Origin: Nitrososphaeraceae archaeon | GTDB taxonomy: Archaea; Thermoproteota; Nitrososphaeria; Nitrososphaerales; Nitrososphaeraceae | Length of the DNA: 54,132 nt | Assembly (NCBI GenBank): GCA_009377575.1 | Contig: WHTU01000018.1 | Location: forward strand, 1-54,132 | Direction: 5' to 3' | Notes under the pieces: generated by a model | Told to the model about the DNA's origin: nothing | Seen by the model: only the letters and a program-made list of their open reading frames with translations | Databases searched by the model: none | Position numbers and translations under genes: made by a program | In this document: piece by piece, positions 8,804 through 17,640 of the stretch | How the letters are laid out: each line of letters begins with the position of its first letter | How positions within the stretch are numbered: the stretch's first letter is position 1

Positions 8804-9406
8804 ATGCAGGTATTGATAGCTGAGGATGATCTTGACATAGCTACCCTTTACAAAAAGGCGCTAGAGAAAAGAAAGCATGATGTCGTCATTACTTCAAATG
8901 GAGAGGACTGTCTCAAGAAGTATTTGGACGCATTGCATCATATGACGTTTGGAGTCTCATTGCCAACTCTGTCTATGCCTAGAATGCCAGCAACAAGAAT
9001 GGATCCTGCTTTATCTTCAACTGGGTCTAGCGCATTCAGGTCGGTCAACAAGTCCGCACCTTTCGATGTTGTTATTCTAGATTACAGCATGCCAAGTATC
9101 AACGGGATGGACGTAGCTAAAGAAATCCTGGCTATTAATTCCCATCAAAGAGTTATTTTCGCTTCCGCTTATGTGAAGGAAACCCTCGAACATTCTATTA
9201 AGCAACTCAAACAAGTAGTAGAATTGATTCAGAAGCCCTTTGAATTGAGCAAATTAGTGGACACCATCGAAGATAAGGAGGTATATGAAGATTTGAGAAC
9301 TCTTAACATTGACGTTGATCTCGTGAAAGCCGCAAATCCGACTCATGAGCAAATTATCGATCTTTTAGAAAGATTAAAGAGAATACAGAAATATAGGACA
9401 TTTTGA
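8804..9406 (+). CDS. Response regulator receiver protein with an insertion
   Basis: 200 residues from ATG 8804. The receiver domain has acidic pocket E7-D8-D9, phosphoacceptor D93 (VVILDYSMP), S121 and the invariant lysine K144 (QKPFE). About 40 low-complexity, Ser/Pro/Met-rich residues (about 46-86) are inserted before strand 3, where a normal receiver has none. A 50-residue helical tail follows; no DNA-binding domain is seen. ATG 8774 is an alternative, but the TATA-like element overlaps it, so 8804 is preferred. The partner histidine kinase is not in the window. Confidence 0.82.
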   Translation: MQVLIAEDDLDIATLYKKALEKRKHDVVITSNGEDCLKKYLDALHHMTFGVSLPTLSMPRMPATRMDPALSSTGSSAFRSVNKSAPFDVVILDYSMPSINGMDVAKEILAINSHQRVIFASAYVKETLEHSIKQLKQVVELIQKPFELSKLVDTIEDKEVYEDLRTLNIDVDLVKAANPTHEQIIDLLERLKRIQKYRTF

Positions 9407-9712
9407 TTTTTTTGTCGTGGCCACAATGTATCCAGCCGTTACAATGGCGATTGCTAATAAGCAGCACAATCCACATAACAAACAAGCTCTATGAAAGATG
9501 TAAAGGTATACTCAAGCGTGGAAAGAATCCCAACCTGCTCGGAACCAAAGTTAATTCATTATTTTTGGGTATCAAAAAGGTAACTCTAAATGGGTGCTAA
9601 TGGTGTTTAGTGCAGTGAAAAAACTCTAGGGAATTTATTATGCGATCTTTTCTTACGACCATGATATTTTTGGTTAAATATGTAATTGAGAATCCAGAGG
9701 TAGCTAGAACAT
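9407..9712. other. Intergenic, nothing recognised
   Basis: 306 nt. A 65-codon frame at 9403-9600 overlaps the response regulator stop, has no family features and is judged spurious. Confidence 0.4.
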
Positions 9713-9976
9713 ATGTCTTTCTATAAAAGCAGAAGGCTTCCTAGGTCAGCCAGAAGGTCACGTAAGCCTTTACAGGATAATTGGGTAAGAGGCCCCGGGA
9801 GGGGGACAATGCTCAGGTGTACTTATATGAAATGTTCCTACGAATGGGAATACTTTGGTCGCCGAAAATGGGCCAAATGTCCGGCATGTCATAGTGTGGT
9901 GAGAGTCGCATTAGCTAAGAAGAATCTAGGATACCATCAACGAGCTTTGAATTCTAAGGAATTCAAGAATGAATAG
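9713..9976 (+). CDS. Small basic zinc-ribbon protein
   Basis: 87 residues from ATG 9713. A strongly basic N-terminus (RRLPRSARRSRK) and a GPGRGTM turn precede one zinc-ribbon-like unit: C-x4-C (CTYMKC) then CPAC about 18 residues later, framing a YEWEYFGRRKWAKCP core. This pairing of a basic arm with a zinc ribbon suggests nucleic-acid binding. Stands alone with its own intergenic region on each side. Confidence 0.65.
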   Translation: MSFYKSRRLPRSARRSRKPLQDNWVRGPGRGTMLRCTYMKCSYEWEYFGRRKWAKCPACHSVVRVALAKKNLGYHQRALNSKEFKNE

Positions 9977-10031
9977 GTTGAAAATATATATCATTCAGAT
10001 CACAATATCAAGACCTATTGGTGAAGGCGTT

Positions 10032-10907
10032 TTATGGTCTCCAGGTAAACTTGTTAGATTGCTTAAAGAACTCGTAAGCATTGTAAAAAGTTACCTTTTC
10101 TATTTGCTCAATACTAAAATCTCTTGATTTCCTCATTTCTCTTGCCATTAGTGGAACACTCAAGGGGTCAGAAACTCCCCAGTCAGCTGCACTGTGTATC
10201 ATCACTTTTTCCGTACCATATTTCTTGATTATATTCATAGCTCTATCAGGGGAGAGCTTAGTATATGGATATACTGACAACCCTGCCCACAATCCAAGAT
10301 CTAAAGTTTTTTCAATGGTCTCTTCTACATTGTGGTCTACCAGTATCATTTTCCGCCTATATCTATTAGATCCATTTAATATTCTCTCAATTCTATTCAT
10401 CCCTTCCAACTTGTTTTTGTGTGGTAAGTGTATTGTCATTAGCAAATCCTTATCAGCCGCTATGTCCATTTGTTTGATAAATACCTCCTCTTCTAGTTCG
10501 TTTATGAGATTATAGCCAATTTCGCCAACTGCTACTACTCGTTCCCTGTCGAGATATCCTTTCCTTGTCATTGCATCAATTGCATCGAGTCCTAGAGGTC
10601 TAGCATTTGCTTCCTTAGGATTTACTGAGATACAAACATAATGTTCAATGGCAAATTCTCTTGCTCGTTGAGTTTCGAAGGTGATCATGTGCTCCCAGTA
10701 ATCTTCAAAAGTACCAACAAACCTTCTTGGTCCGCCGAGCCAAAATGATGGCTGTACTATGACCTCAATGCCTGCCTTTGACATCAGATCATAGTCGTCC
10801 GTCGTACGAGAGTACATGTGAATGTGGGGATCAAATAATCTTGTCAATTCTGCTGCACTATCTTTCTCCCTTATATATGGATGTAGTATATCAAATGTTG
10901 TATTCAA
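10032..10907 (-). CDS. TatD-like metal-dependent hydrolase (Ebo-type)
   Basis: 291 residues; the start is TTG 10907 because no ATG precedes the first conserved motif. TIM-barrel metal ligands are visible: DPHIHMYSRTTDDY (HxH), E in VAVGEIGYN, H in MTIHLPHK, H in LVDHNVEET, and D in SAADWGVSDP. The sequence VIVQPSFWLGGP and VNPKEAN match, from memory, the TatD-like hydrolase of bacterial ebo (edb) gene clusters rather than TatD itself. No other ebo partner is adjacent, although a xylose-isomerase-like protein lies at 23740. Confidence 0.78.
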   Translation of the reverse strand: MNTTFDILHPYIREKDSAAELTRLFDPHIHMYSRTTDDYDLMSKAGIEVIVQPSFWLGGPRRFVGTFEDYWEHMITFETQRAREFAIEHYVCISVNPKEANARPLGLDAIDAMTRKGYLDRERVVAVGEIGYNLINELEEEVFIKQMDIAADKDLLMTIHLPHKNKLEGMNRIERILNGSNRYRRKMILVDHNVEETIEKTLDLGLWAGLSVYPYTKLSPDRAMNIIKKYGTEKVMIHSAADWGVSDPLSVPLMAREMRKSRDFSIEQIEKVTFYNAYEFFKQSNKFTWRP

Positions 10908-11841
10908 GAATCTTCAATAGGCGGCGGATATAGAATGGCTGTCGCAAATTCTTATGCATCTTTGCGGACCTCGTGAAGGCATATGTAAAGTTTCGATTCT
11001 TCGCTCGCCAAATCAAAAACTAAGTAGAGCATTATACAAATCCATCATGATATCCATACATCAATAGAGAATTATTACTTAATTCCCATACATCGATCAC
11101 AAATTTAATTGAATTGTTCAGAGCTACAGATGTTGAACTGTTGCGCCTAAATTGACACAATTGGATAGTATTAAAGTAGTATTCAGTCCACCCTTTGTGC
11201 TATTCAGGATTGCCAGCAGCAATGTTTCGATACTAGTATCTATTACCTCAAAACGACCAACAAATTTTATTTGTGCGGAAGCGACTAATATCGATGAGAA
11301 CTATACTATCCTCAAGTAACGCAAGCATAACTACATCATATGATTTAGAAACATAAGATTTGGGTATAGGTTATGACTTAAGTATTAGGTGTATTTGAGT
11401 AGGATCAGTACTTGTCGTAATAGAATTGTACAACTGCAATCCCAATGACTTCAAGAAGATATCAATCCCGAAGATCTAAAAGATAGGATATTTGAGAGTT
11501 GAAGAACAATTAAGGATGAAAGATTAGAACTCGATTTTTCATAATGAAGTGAAAGTATTTCTTTCATGGAATGAATCTGTGGTATGTATATCCAATTGTT
11601 CGAGTACCAAATGACAATCCTGCTCTTGTGGATAGTACAATACTAATAATCTTCAAACACTTTTTCATCCACTTTTTAAAGTTCAAATGACAAATTTAGG
11701 CTAGCGTATAACATCTGGACGCTAGAATATACCGCCTTGATTATTTGTATCTTTCATATTTGAGAGCAGAATGATATAAATCTACGATAAGTTATATTCA
11801 GATGTTAGAATTAATGTACCATCTCTTCAGGTCGAGATCAA
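10908..11841. other. Long intergenic region with decayed coding traces
   Basis: About 930 nt without an intact gene. Short frames on both strands give protein-like pieces: plus strand around 11448-11540 (LQEDINPEDLKDRIFES, stop, RTIKDERLELDFS) and minus strand around 11280-11365 (YDVVMLALLEDSIVLIDISRF). Both are interrupted, so this looks like a graveyard of one or two genes. Confidence 0.35.
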
Positions 11842-11849
11842 ATTTATAT
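11842..11849 (+). promoter_or_regulatory. TATA box before small PRC-like gene
   Basis: TTTATATA about 36 nt before ATG 11882, giving a predicted start of transcription a few nt before the gene. Confidence 0.5.
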
Positions 11850-11881
11850 ATTTCAACATTCATAATATTATCCAATGGGCG

Positions 11882-12112
11882 ATGTTAGATGAGGATATAA
11901 TGTTTGCAGATTGGGATAAAATTATCTTTAAGAACGCTCGATCGAGGGATAGTAAAGAATTGGGAAATGTTACAGCCATAGATGATGACAATATTATTTT
12001 GAATCAAGATGACATCGAATTTAAGATACCAAAGTCATTCGTGGAAGGATATAGAGGTAACGATGTCTTTCTAGGACTTGATGGAAAGGACATTCAGTAT
12101 TACCAATTTTAG
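11882..12112 (+). CDS. Single-domain PRC-barrel-like protein
   Basis: 76 residues from ATG 11882. The pattern FADWDKIIFKNARSRDSKELGNVTAI, then a short strand and IPKSFVEGYRGNDVFLGL, is the same fold signature as the larger PRC/DUF2171-like proteins at 33267 and 33804: W-x-x-(V/I)-(I/L)-x-K-x-(V/A)-(K/R)-S-x-D, (L/I)-G-x-(V/I), and IPK-x-x-V-x-G-Y. Such domains are small beta barrels often used for protein-protein or RNA contacts. Function of this protein unknown. Confidence 0.65.
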   Translation: MLDEDIMFADWDKIIFKNARSRDSKELGNVTAIDDDNIILNQDDIEFKIPKSFVEGYRGNDVFLGLDGKDIQYYQF

Positions 12113-12192
12113 GACTGATACTCCTTTCGAAGCATGATAAATTGATAATCTTTGATAAATCAAATGAAAATGACCGTGACTTTGCTAATTAA

Positions 12193-12948
12193 ATGAGGTT
12201 ACCTTTTACCAAGATGACAATTCTACAAAAATCCATTTGCCATTGGCTAAGTTCTAATCAGTTTCTCCTGCTGGCGATAAGCTTATTGAGTGTGTTACTT
12301 TTGCTGTTTGTCAATGTATCCGTGGTAGAAATGTTCGATTCGATTTCATTGACTTCGGATAGCTCAATAATCTCAGAGGTTGTATTTATTCTGACACTTG
12401 TATTGATAGTGATCATTCCTCTTCCCATAGTACATAAGGGAATTGTTCCTGTTGCAATAGCTAGCATAGGAATACCTTTATTGTATGCTGGTACGGTAAT
12501 CCCTATAACTGCGTCATCATCGAGCATATCTACAAGTACCGAAGAAATATTGTTCATTATTGAAGGATACTTTCTGCTTGGAGTCTCAATGATAGCATTT
12601 AGTATTATTAGTGCATACAAACCTTCCTTACTATATGTCAAGAATAGGCCAAAGGACACAGGAGTTATGAGCCTAGAAGAATATCCACTGTGGGATGAGA
12701 TAGATGAAGGAGCAAACCATGTTGTTTCCGTCGGTAGATTTGATGATGAGGTCAATATTCCTCTTAAAAATTTGATGAATGAGATAGAAACGTACCTGTT
12801 ATGGCGATATTCATATGTCTTAGTCGCGATTCATGGAATACGTTATCTGGCTAATCCCAACAGCTACGTTCCATATAGTTCATTTATCTTCAGGGATGAA
12901 AACGGAAGAATGATTGGGAAGGGCCGATTTAGCAGCTATTTAGTATAG
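12193..12948 (+). CDS. Membrane protein with cytosolic C-terminal domain
   Basis: 251 residues from ATG 12193. Four hydrophobic spans occupy about residues 25-45, 62-80, 85-105 and 118-140. The remaining 110 residues are soluble and include a helix (LKNLMNEIETYLLWRY) and a beta-hairpin ending YSSFIFRDENGRMIGKGRF. Family not recognised. Stands alone. Confidence 0.65.
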   Translation: MRLPFTKMTILQKSICHWLSSNQFLLLAISLLSVLLLLFVNVSVVEMFDSISLTSDSSIISEVVFILTLVLIVIIPLPIVHKGIVPVAIASIGIPLLYAGTVIPITASSSSISTSTEEILFIIEGYFLLGVSMIAFSIISAYKPSLLYVKNRPKDTGVMSLEEYPLWDEIDEGANHVVSVGRFDDEVNIPLKNLMNEIETYLLWRYSYVLVAIHGIRYLANPNSYVPYSSFIFRDENGRMIGKGRFSSYLV

Positions 12949-13233
12949 CTTCATCAGATTTCTTGAATCAATCATTTATTTGACATTAACTGGGGTAAGA
13001 TAAGCGAGATTTTGTGTATTCGATAATCTTTCCTTAAGAAGATCATTCTATGGCTGTATAAAATCTGTTTGTTTCTCTATCGAGTCTAATATCAACACAT
13101 CATAGTTATCGCTTAATATTTATTTTAGTGAAAACCAGAAAGGCGTTCTTTTAGGCGATCGATTCAATAGCTCTTAATAGTAGCTAATAAATAAATGCTA
13201 TGAATCAAATAACAGAATACAATAGTTATTCGA

Positions 13234-13818
13234 ATGACAGGAATGATAAATGGTAATAATAATAATAATAATAATGACTTAATTATGCAGATATCGAATG
13301 AAGTGATCCGTTGCACGAGTTGCGAACTTTGTCATACGAGGAAAAATGCGGTACCTGGAGAAGGATCTGCCTCAGCAAGGATCATGTTCGTAGGCGAAGC
13401 TCCTGGTAGATTTGAGGATGATCAAGGCAAGCCGTTTGTAGGACCAGCTGGGAAAATCCTGGAAGCCGCACTATTGAATGCGAACATATCCAGATCTCAA
13501 GTTTTCATAACCAATATTGTAAAATGTAGACCGCCTGGAAATCGAAGACCGAAACGTGATGAGATTATTAAGTGCAATGATTATCTCAACAAACAAATAT
13601 CGGTCATTAATCCAAAAATTGTATGCATCTTAGGTGCAACAGCATATTCGTCACTTTTAGGCGGTAAAGCAATTATTGTAAATCGAGGCAAGGTACTAAA
13701 TATCAATGGAAGGAATTATTTCTTGACGATTCATCCTGCAGCAACTTTGTATAGAAGAAGTCTACTCCGCCTCTTAGAGGAGGATATGTTGAAGTTATCG
13801 AAATTGATCCTTGAGTAG
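13234..13818 (+). CDS. Family 4 uracil-DNA glycosylase (Fe-S)
   Basis: 194 residues from ATG 13234. Catalytic motif A is GEAPGRFEDDQGKPFVGPAG (from residue 54) and motif B is HPAATLYRR (from 167). The [4Fe-4S] ligands are C30, C33, C98 and C114, with the 16-residue C98-C114 spacing typical of family 4 enzymes. It removes uracil from deaminated DNA at the start of base-excision repair. The N-terminal extension holds an Asn7 tract encoded by an AAT microsatellite, which is unusual. Confidence 0.93.
   Translation: MTGMINGNNNNNNNDLIMQISNEVIRCTSCELCHTRKNAVPGEGSASARIMFVGEAPGRFEDDQGKPFVGPAGKILEAALLNANISRSQVFITNIVKCRPPGNRRPKRDEIIKCNDYLNKQISVINPKIVCILGATAYSSLLGGKAIIVNRGKVLNINGRNYFLTIHPAATLYRRSLLRLLEEDMLKLSKLILE
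13255..13275 (+). repeat. (AAT)7 microsatellite
   Basis: Seven consecutive AAT triplets inside the 5' part of the uracil-DNA glycosylase gene, encoding residues 8-14 as asparagine. Length changes here would be in frame. Confidence 0.95.
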
Positions 13819-14085
13819 TGATAGTGATTGTGATAGTTGATTTTCTCCTAGGCGCAGAAGTTCACTTGAGTCTTATCCAACAAGGACTTCAAAGAATTCA
13901 TCTAAGCCAAATCTGGGATCTTGAAATTATTTGGATTGATTAGCGTATGTCGATGTACTTTTTTTGAGTGCGCTTACATTTTGAATCCGCTCCGTGATTG
14001 TGGTACGGGTAGGACTGAGAGAAATGAATAGGAGATGCGATACTCTGTAGTACTACATTTATCCCAGGAAATCCTGTTTTTTTCT

Positions 14086-15063
14086 ATGAAAATAGGTGTG
14101 ATCGGGACCGGAATGATGGGAAGACAACTAGCGATTAGGCTAGCAAAGAGTGGACATGAAGTTATGGTCTTTAACAGGCACAAATCGAAAGTTCAGGTTA
14201 TCTACCAATCTACTGATGGCAACAAGATTAGAATGGCTAACACCCCAGCAGACGTAGGGAATGATTCCAAGATTGTCATAGTTTGCGTGAAAGACCATCA
14301 AGCTATTATAGATATATCCGTTGCAAAAGGGGATGCAGGTTTAATTGAATCTTCGAGGAGTGCTCGTGGTAACAAAGATTTCATTGTAATTCAGTGCAGC
14401 ACGATATCTCCCACCGAATCCAATCATGTAGCAAATCTTTATGCCGATAGGAACATCAAACTGATCACTGTGCCAATCATAGGTGGGATTACTGCTGCAG
14501 AAAGAGGAGAATTAGTTTTGATCGCTGCTGGCTCAAAAAAATCATTCAATGTGGCCAAACCATTACTTAAAGACATTAGCAAACAACTATTTTATGTTGG
14601 GCCAAACCATAGTACCGCAAGTACGCTCAAACTTGCAATTAATATTAACATTGCATTGATAGCTCTTGCACTTGCAGAAGGGTTGGTATTTGTGAAGGGT
14701 ACCGGGATAGACCCCGATATCTTTCTCAAAATTCTTAATTCTACGTACTTTAAAACTGGATTGAGTGAAAACAAAGGACCAAAAATTATTCATGATGAGT
14801 ACACTGCCTCATTCTCTCTTACGAATATGGTAAAAGATTTGAAATTAACATTACAGACAGCGTATAATTTAGGTCTTATACTCCCAGTAACTGCTTCAGC
14901 TCATGCTATTTACAAGGCCTCGGAAGCAGTGGACCTATCGAATTTGGATTATACTTCAGTAGCTTCTTTCCTATTAAGACTAAATGGTATCAGTCGCTTT
15001 GAAAAAAGGAGGAGGCAGAGTAAAGATAGTGTCCATCCTGGTAACACAAAAAATAGGTGCTAA
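14086..15063 (+). CDS. 3-hydroxyisobutyrate/6-phosphogluconate dehydrogenase-like protein
   Basis: 325 residues from ATG 14086; the frame opens upstream but MKIGVIGTGMMG is the natural N-terminus of the Rossmann fold. The NAD(P)-binding GxGxMG loop is at residues 7-12, followed by FNRHKSK, VIVCVKDHQAI and IQCSTISPTES. The C-terminal helical domain has the substrate-domain pattern TLKLAININIALIAL with the candidate catalytic Lys. Probably a beta-hydroxyacid dehydrogenase; substrate unknown. The last 20 residues are basic and poorly conserved. Confidence 0.82.
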   Translation: MKIGVIGTGMMGRQLAIRLAKSGHEVMVFNRHKSKVQVIYQSTDGNKIRMANTPADVGNDSKIVIVCVKDHQAIIDISVAKGDAGLIESSRSARGNKDFIVIQCSTISPTESNHVANLYADRNIKLITVPIIGGITAAERGELVLIAAGSKKSFNVAKPLLKDISKQLFYVGPNHSTASTLKLAININIALIALALAEGLVFVKGTGIDPDIFLKILNSTYFKTGLSENKGPKIIHDEYTASFSLTNMVKDLKLTLQTAYNLGLILPVTASAHAIYKASEAVDLSNLDYTSVASFLLRLNGISRFEKRRRQSKDSVHPGNTKNRC

Positions 15064-15092
15064 GTGACCATTATTTAAATATGGCCTTTAAG

Positions 15093-16262
15093 CTAACCTG
15101 AAGCCGCCAACAAGTCCTCTGCTCGGTTCAAGTTACTGTTGATCTTTTCTATGTGCTCTTGTATCTCCTCTAATGGTGCGTGGGTTTGAATCAACTGTCT
15201 CAAGTCTTCTCTGAGCATTACTTCAGTTGTCTCCATTAGGGTCCTATTCAGTGCCGCTAATGGGGCTTCTATAAACTCATAGTTATCTAGGTACGCTTGT
15301 ATAGCTAGAGTATCGGCCTGGTCATAGTTCTGATTTTCGTATGCATCGAGCGTTTGATTTAGCAAATTGCGAATCTCAAGGATAAAAGCTGAAGTATCAG
15401 TCTCAGTACCAGAGATACTTTCTTCATTTATCCCAGTCACCTCCGAAATCTCATGTACTATGGATCGTATCGCATTAGATACTACTTCTGGACTTGACTT
15501 TTCCTGAACAGCACTTCCAAGGTCTGCAAAGAATCCGTTTATCTCCTGAATCTTAGCAGACTGTTCCTGAGGGATCATAGGTGATGATTCATTAAATACT
15601 GAGCGAGCTCTTGAAATAAATGCTTGCCCATCCTGATACTCTACTATTTCCTTTACCGAACCATTCTCTATTGCTTCCTTGTATTCGGAATCTGCTATAG
15701 ATAGTAGATTTCCTACAACCATGAGGTTGAACGCGCTGTCATTTATCTCTCGAGTTGGGATGACCTTTCCAACAGTATCATTAAGTAAACCATTGATATC
15801 CAGAGCCTTGGTCCTAAATTCTTCAACAGTAGAATTGTCAACCATGTTTGAAAGCTGAGTCAAAGAAGATGATAACGATTGATTCAGGCTTGGGTCTGAG
15901 GCATCTATCTGGGTCTCTATGCTGCTATATACCTCTTCGATTGGATGAAGGGTATGTGCCCTTGCCAATGTTGTATTTCCAATCTCTTTGTTAGCAACGG
16001 CTTGGTCTAAATGCCCCCTGATCTGCTCTATATTGGAATCCAATTCTACCAATGAGCTGTTTGATTCGCTCGTGCTCGTATCCGTGGTATTTTGAATTGC
16101 ATCAACTTCGGTCCCCCCTGATTCTTGTCCTTCTGCAAATCCGGGATATAGAGATATTGATGTACAAATAGCCATAGTAGCAGCGAAGCAAGCCACAAGA
16201 AGAACAGGATTGAAATGTTGTTTACCTGAAGTCAAACTTTTCGATTCATTCTGCATTCTCAT
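15093..16262 (-). CDS. Secreted helical-repeat protein
   Basis: 389 residues from ATG 16262; the longer frame to 16376 adds residues that do not fit before the signal peptide. The signal is LLVACFAATMAICTSISLYPGFAEG (given here in part), then an acidic Ser/Thr-rich linker with many sequons, then long helices with periodic hydrophobics such as IEQIRGHLDQAVANKEIGN and IQEHIEKINSNLNRAEDLL. It is probably anchored or released outside the membrane. No catalytic motif. A much shorter relative may be the protein at 949-1257. Confidence 0.68.
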   Translation of the reverse strand: MRMQNESKSLTSGKQHFNPVLLVACFAATMAICTSISLYPGFAEGQESGGTEVDAIQNTTDTSTSESNSSLVELDSNIEQIRGHLDQAVANKEIGNTTLARAHTLHPIEEVYSSIETQIDASDPSLNQSLSSSLTQLSNMVDNSTVEEFRTKALDINGLLNDTVGKVIPTREINDSAFNLMVVGNLLSIADSEYKEAIENGSVKEIVEYQDGQAFISRARSVFNESSPMIPQEQSAKIQEINGFFADLGSAVQEKSSPEVVSNAIRSIVHEISEVTGINEESISGTETDTSAFILEIRNLLNQTLDAYENQNYDQADTLAIQAYLDNYEFIEAPLAALNRTLMETTEVMLREDLRQLIQTHAPLEEIQEHIEKINSNLNRAEDLLAASG

Positions 16263-16526
16263 ATTAGTTGAACCTAACTTACAATATAGTCTATTTATCT
16301 CATTTGGTGATTCTCGATCCAGAGAATAGCAGATCAAATTTTGGTGCCTAACGGCTTTGTTCATTGGGATAATCACAACTAATAACTGAAAAATATATTG
16401 TTACCCCATTCTACGTGAGAAAATCTCTATGATTACTCTGGCGCCCCAAATCTAGCCTATTTTCTTATTCCTTATTGTTTGAATTCTAATCTGATTTGAA
16501 ATCACTTTGTTTTAAAATCATAAATA

Positions 16527-16802
16527 ATGCTTAAGGCTTATGTATCAATGGTGAATGATATGTCTGAAAGGATACCAAGAGACCGTGACATAGAATTGGA
16601 AAATATTATCGGAAACTTGATGATAGCTGAATATCAAGTCGATAGACTTCAATCTAGATTGAGTGAGAGGGTAGGGGGTTTAGGATCAGGAAGTAACAAG
16701 AAATCCTCTTCATTTGTGTTTAAGAAAAATGATAAATGGTATAGAGTCACACTTTCTGTTGAGGAGATGACTAACATAAATATTATTGATGATGTGACTT
16801 AG
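16527..16802 (+). CDS. Small hypothetical protein
   Basis: 91 residues from ATG 16527 (internal ATG 16560 possible). A helix (ELENIIGNLMIAEYQVDRLQ) precedes a Gly/Ser linker and a small beta region (FVFKKNDKWYRVTLSVEEM). No family known. Confidence 0.5.
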   Translation: MLKAYVSMVNDMSERIPRDRDIELENIIGNLMIAEYQVDRLQSRLSERVGGLGSGSNKKSSSFVFKKNDKWYRVTLSVEEMTNINIIDDVT

Positions 16803-16918
16803 ATTTATTCTTCCATAGATGCGCTAAACTCTGAAGTACCTAACGCCAATTATCAAATCTATTTACCATAAAACATCAAAAATAACTAAATAGGTTAAGT
16901 AATTTTTGTCACTGCATC

Positions 16919-17614
16919 CTAAACTAATATTCTAGTCCCTATTTTAGTATCTGATTCAATAACTTTGACAATATTAGTAACGCTAGATCGTAATATCACA
17001 GTAGGGATTCTTGAGCGTTCTATTATTTTTAGAGCGACCATATCCATCAGATCGTACTTTCCTGCCATTGAGCTATTTTTGCCCAATACCTCTATGCATT
17101 TATCAACGCTAACCATCTTGAAAATCTTTGCATGTCGGTTAATATTTGGATCAGAATCATAAATCCCATTGACATCTGTCGCGTTCACAAATATCTTAGC
17201 TTTAACCTTTTCAGCGACCAATGCAGAAGTTGCATTAGTACTCTGGCCAGGATGCAATCCTCCTAAAATCACTGGTTCTCCTGTCTCAGCTGCAATAGAG
17301 ACTTCATCGAGATTTGTGGGTACCTTTGGGTAGACACGGCTACTTACTGAATGCAGCAACAACTGAGCATTGAGCCTCGATACTTCTATGCCCAATATAT
17401 CAAGGCTTGCCTCGTCACTTCCAAGTTCTCGTGCAAGATCAATATAATGTCGGGCAATATTTCCTCCTCCTGCAATAACTACCGGTTGTACGCGTCTATT
17501 CAGTTCGGTTATCATTACTCCATACTCCTTAATGGATTCCGACCTTGCGCTACTACTAAAAATACTTCCACTAAGTTTAATGACTACCCTTTTTTTCATG
17601 AGTTGTTTACTCAT
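16919..17614 (-). CDS. pyrH: UMP kinase, archaeal type
   Basis: 231 residues from ATG 17614 (TTG 17644 would overlap the upstream gene stop). Amino-acid-kinase fold motifs are present: VVIKLSGS at the phosphate site, VVIAGGGNIAR, NATSALVAEK-KAKIFVNATDVNGIYDSDP (nucleotide site) and KYDLMDMVALKIIERS. It phosphorylates UMP to UDP in pyrimidine nucleotide synthesis. It is co-directional and overlaps or nearly overlaps the HD hydrolase gene, so the two are likely co-transcribed. Confidence 0.92.
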   Translation of the reverse strand: MSKQLMKKRVVIKLSGSIFSSSARSESIKEYGVMITELNRRVQPVVIAGGGNIARHYIDLARELGSDEASLDILGIEVSRLNAQLLLHSVSSRVYPKVPTNLDEVSIAAETGEPVILGGLHPGQSTNATSALVAEKVKAKIFVNATDVNGIYDSDPNINRHAKIFKMVSVDKCIEVLGKNSSMAGKYDLMDMVALKIIERSRIPTVILRSSVTNIVKVIESDTKIGTRILV

Positions 17615-17640
17615 GCTGACTCTGACTCTTTGCTGATCCC

